From: an uncultured Clostridia bacterium
GTDB lineage: Bacteria; Bacillota; Clostridia; TANB77; CAG-508
NCBI GenBank assembly: GCA_944392455.1
Contig: CALXWP010000005.1
Coordinates: 49,407-113,406 of the forward strand
Reading direction: 5' to 3'
DNA length: 64,000 nt
Both the position numbers and the translations under genes were made by a program. Below are positions 63,265-64,000 of the stretch, one piece after another. How positions within the stretch are numbered: the stretch's first letter is position 1; every line of letters starts with the position of its first letter. The notes under the pieces were generated by a model. The model searched no databases and was not told the DNA's origin. It saw only the letters and a program-made list of their open reading frames with translations.

Positions 63265-63618
63265 TTGAAATATGATATATTAGATGATATATCACCAGAA
63301 GCAATGGAAAATGCAATAGTAAAAATGTATCCATCTGATATTGATCTAAATGAAGTGGGAAATGTAGTGCTTATAGGACATAATTATAATAATGGAACTT
63401 TATTTTCACATAATGAAGATTTAAAAAATGGTGATGAAATTATAATTACAGATAAAGATGGAGATCAAGTGACATATGAAGTATATAATAAATTTGTAAC
63501 AACACCTAGTGATGTGAATTACATGGTTAGATCTACTAATGGAAAAAGAGAGATTTCTTTATCTAGTTGTACAGATGATACGCAAAATAGAATAATAATC
63601 TTAGCAAGAGAAAAATAA
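63265..63618 (+). CDS. Sortase domain in frame with the preceding gene, start uncertain
   Basis: A class A/D-like sortase core with GHNYNNGTLF (catalytic His codon at 63379), LSSCTDD (Cys at 63568) and IIILAREK (Arg at 63607). The sortase fold really begins at 63235 with IGTIEIPAFDLKYDIL, immediately after and in frame with the TGA of the upstream gene. ATG 63265 would omit the IGTIEIP strand and has no ribosome binding site. It is either a sortase cut off from its own start, made by read-through of the UGA, or a remnant of a deletion. Confidence 0.65.
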   Translation: MKYDILDDISPEAMENAIVKMYPSDIDLNEVGNVVLIGHNYNNGTLFSHNEDLKNGDEIIITDKDGDQVTYEVYNKFVTTPSDVNYMVRSTNGKREISLSSCTDDTQNRIIILAREK

Positions 63619-63721
63619 GTAATTATTTATTAAATAAATTATATCTATCAGGTCAATAGTTTTTGTAATATAGAGAAATATCAAATAGATAAGAAAAAAT
63701 ATAAAAAATTACAAAAAACTA

Positions 63722-63780
63722 TTGACTTGTTTTAATTAACATGGTATTATAATTAACAGCTTCTGAGAAGCTGTTTTTTT
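63722..63780 (+). promoter_or_regulatory. First rRNA-type promoter followed by a terminator hairpin
   Basis: TTGACT (63722-63727) and TATTAT (63745-63750), 17 nt apart, followed at once by ACAGCTTC/GAAGCTGT and seven Ts (63757-63780). This would produce a very short RNA or act as an attenuator before the main promoter. Confidence 0.6.
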
Positions 63781-63861
63781 AACAAAATTTTAGCAACAAT
63801 TTACAAGAAAAAAAGACATAAAAAATTTGCATAAAAAGTTTAAAAAAATTCAAAAAAAGTA

Positions 63862-64000
63862 TTGACAATATAATGTGAATTGTGCTAAAATAAATCTTGT
63901 CGTCGGGAGACCGATTGAGAACAAAAAAAGCACATTGAAAAGTAAACAATAAACTTTGAGAAACCAATAAAGCGGTAGTAAATCTACCAAGAAAAAATAA
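63862..64000 (+). promoter_or_regulatory. Second promoter and leader, probable 16S rRNA operon start
   Basis: TTGACA (63862-63867) and TAAAAT (63886-63891) with 18-nt spacing. The sequence after it, with ACATTGAAAAGTAAACAATA near 63932 and AAACTTTGAGAAACC, is typical of Firmicutes pre-16S leaders; the window stops before the rRNA gene. No rRNA gene itself is seen. Confidence 0.6.

Noticed and set aside
1..64000. CRISPR array, insertion sequence or integrated phage
   Set aside because: No spaced direct repeats of 25-40 nt, no transposase or integrase frame, and no phage structural genes were seen; the only long repeat is the 69-bp pair at 40.6 and 41.3 kb.
1..64000. tRNA genes
   Set aside because: I saw no TTCGAAT-type T-arm with a matching acceptor stem; the tRNA-like signals found belong to T-box leaders.

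Overview
The window is about 27-28% G+C and reads as one stretch of chromosome from a spore-forming-type Gram-positive bacterium, most likely an uncultured gut member of the Clostridia. The evidence is the YtfI/YtfJ sporulation pair, T-box leaders, wall teichoic acid genes, a Y-family polymerase paired with YolD, and AAAGGAGG-type ribosome binding sites. All of this is read by eye; no search was run.

Layout. 0-10.7 kb: a RecX-like tail, ScpA, YtfI/YtfJ, an acyltransferase, a DacF-type carboxypeptidase, the polymerase/YolD pair under a possible LexA site, a zinc metallopeptidase, and an operon with an MBL hydrolase, a NUDIX hydrolase and an Rsm22-type methyltransferase. 10.7-13.1 kb: a histidine leader peptide and attenuator in front of a histidyl-tRNA synthetase fused to a CntK-like (histidine racemase-like) domain. 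13.1-22.2 kb: an apparent operon of a UDG-fold protein, a 1302-residue protein with two SpoVK/CbbX-type AAA+ modules and an M41 peptidase, a 407-residue unknown, a protein with two HEPN-type R-x4-H motifs, a small unknown and peptide deformylase. 22.2-27 kb: an amidohydrolase, then argG-argH behind an arginine (AGA) T-box. 26.9-31.1 kb: an unidentified structured leader and five overlapping or closely spaced GNAT, methyltransferase and kinase genes. 31.1-32.7 kb: a tyrosine (UAU) T-box and a TyrZ-type synthetase; a second TyrRS of the TyrS type lies at 56-57 kb.

32.7-34.2 kb holds almost no long ORF but is dense in promoters and hairpins. I read it as two par-like type I toxin-antitoxin loci. 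Each has a 29-codon ORF behind a sequestered ribosome binding site, a convergent small RNA complementary to its start region, and terminator hairpins whose loops are complementary. One copy is apparently dead, with UAG at codon 8 where the other has UGG. This is the strongest candidate for an undescribed system here; the AAA+/M41/HEPN operon and the HisRS-racemase fusion come next.

34.4-38.5 kb is housekeeping (CDF transporter, rRNA m5C methyltransferase, YgjP-type peptidase, Hsp20 under a degenerate CIRCE). 38.5-40.4 kb is a minus-strand glycosyltransferase/PlsC pair. 40.6-41.4 kb is a YefM-YoeB module lying between two 69-bp direct repeats, each containing a promoter. 41.4-54.3 kb is a teichoic acid cluster (two SDR/epimerases, four CDP-glycerol-dependent transferases, one fused to a GT4, GT2, a DUF6020-like membrane protein, TagD, TagGH). 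58-64 kb has LepA, RlmB, a membrane-anchored low-complexity protein followed in frame, after a UGA, by a sortase domain, and finally a double promoter and leader typical of an rRNA operon.
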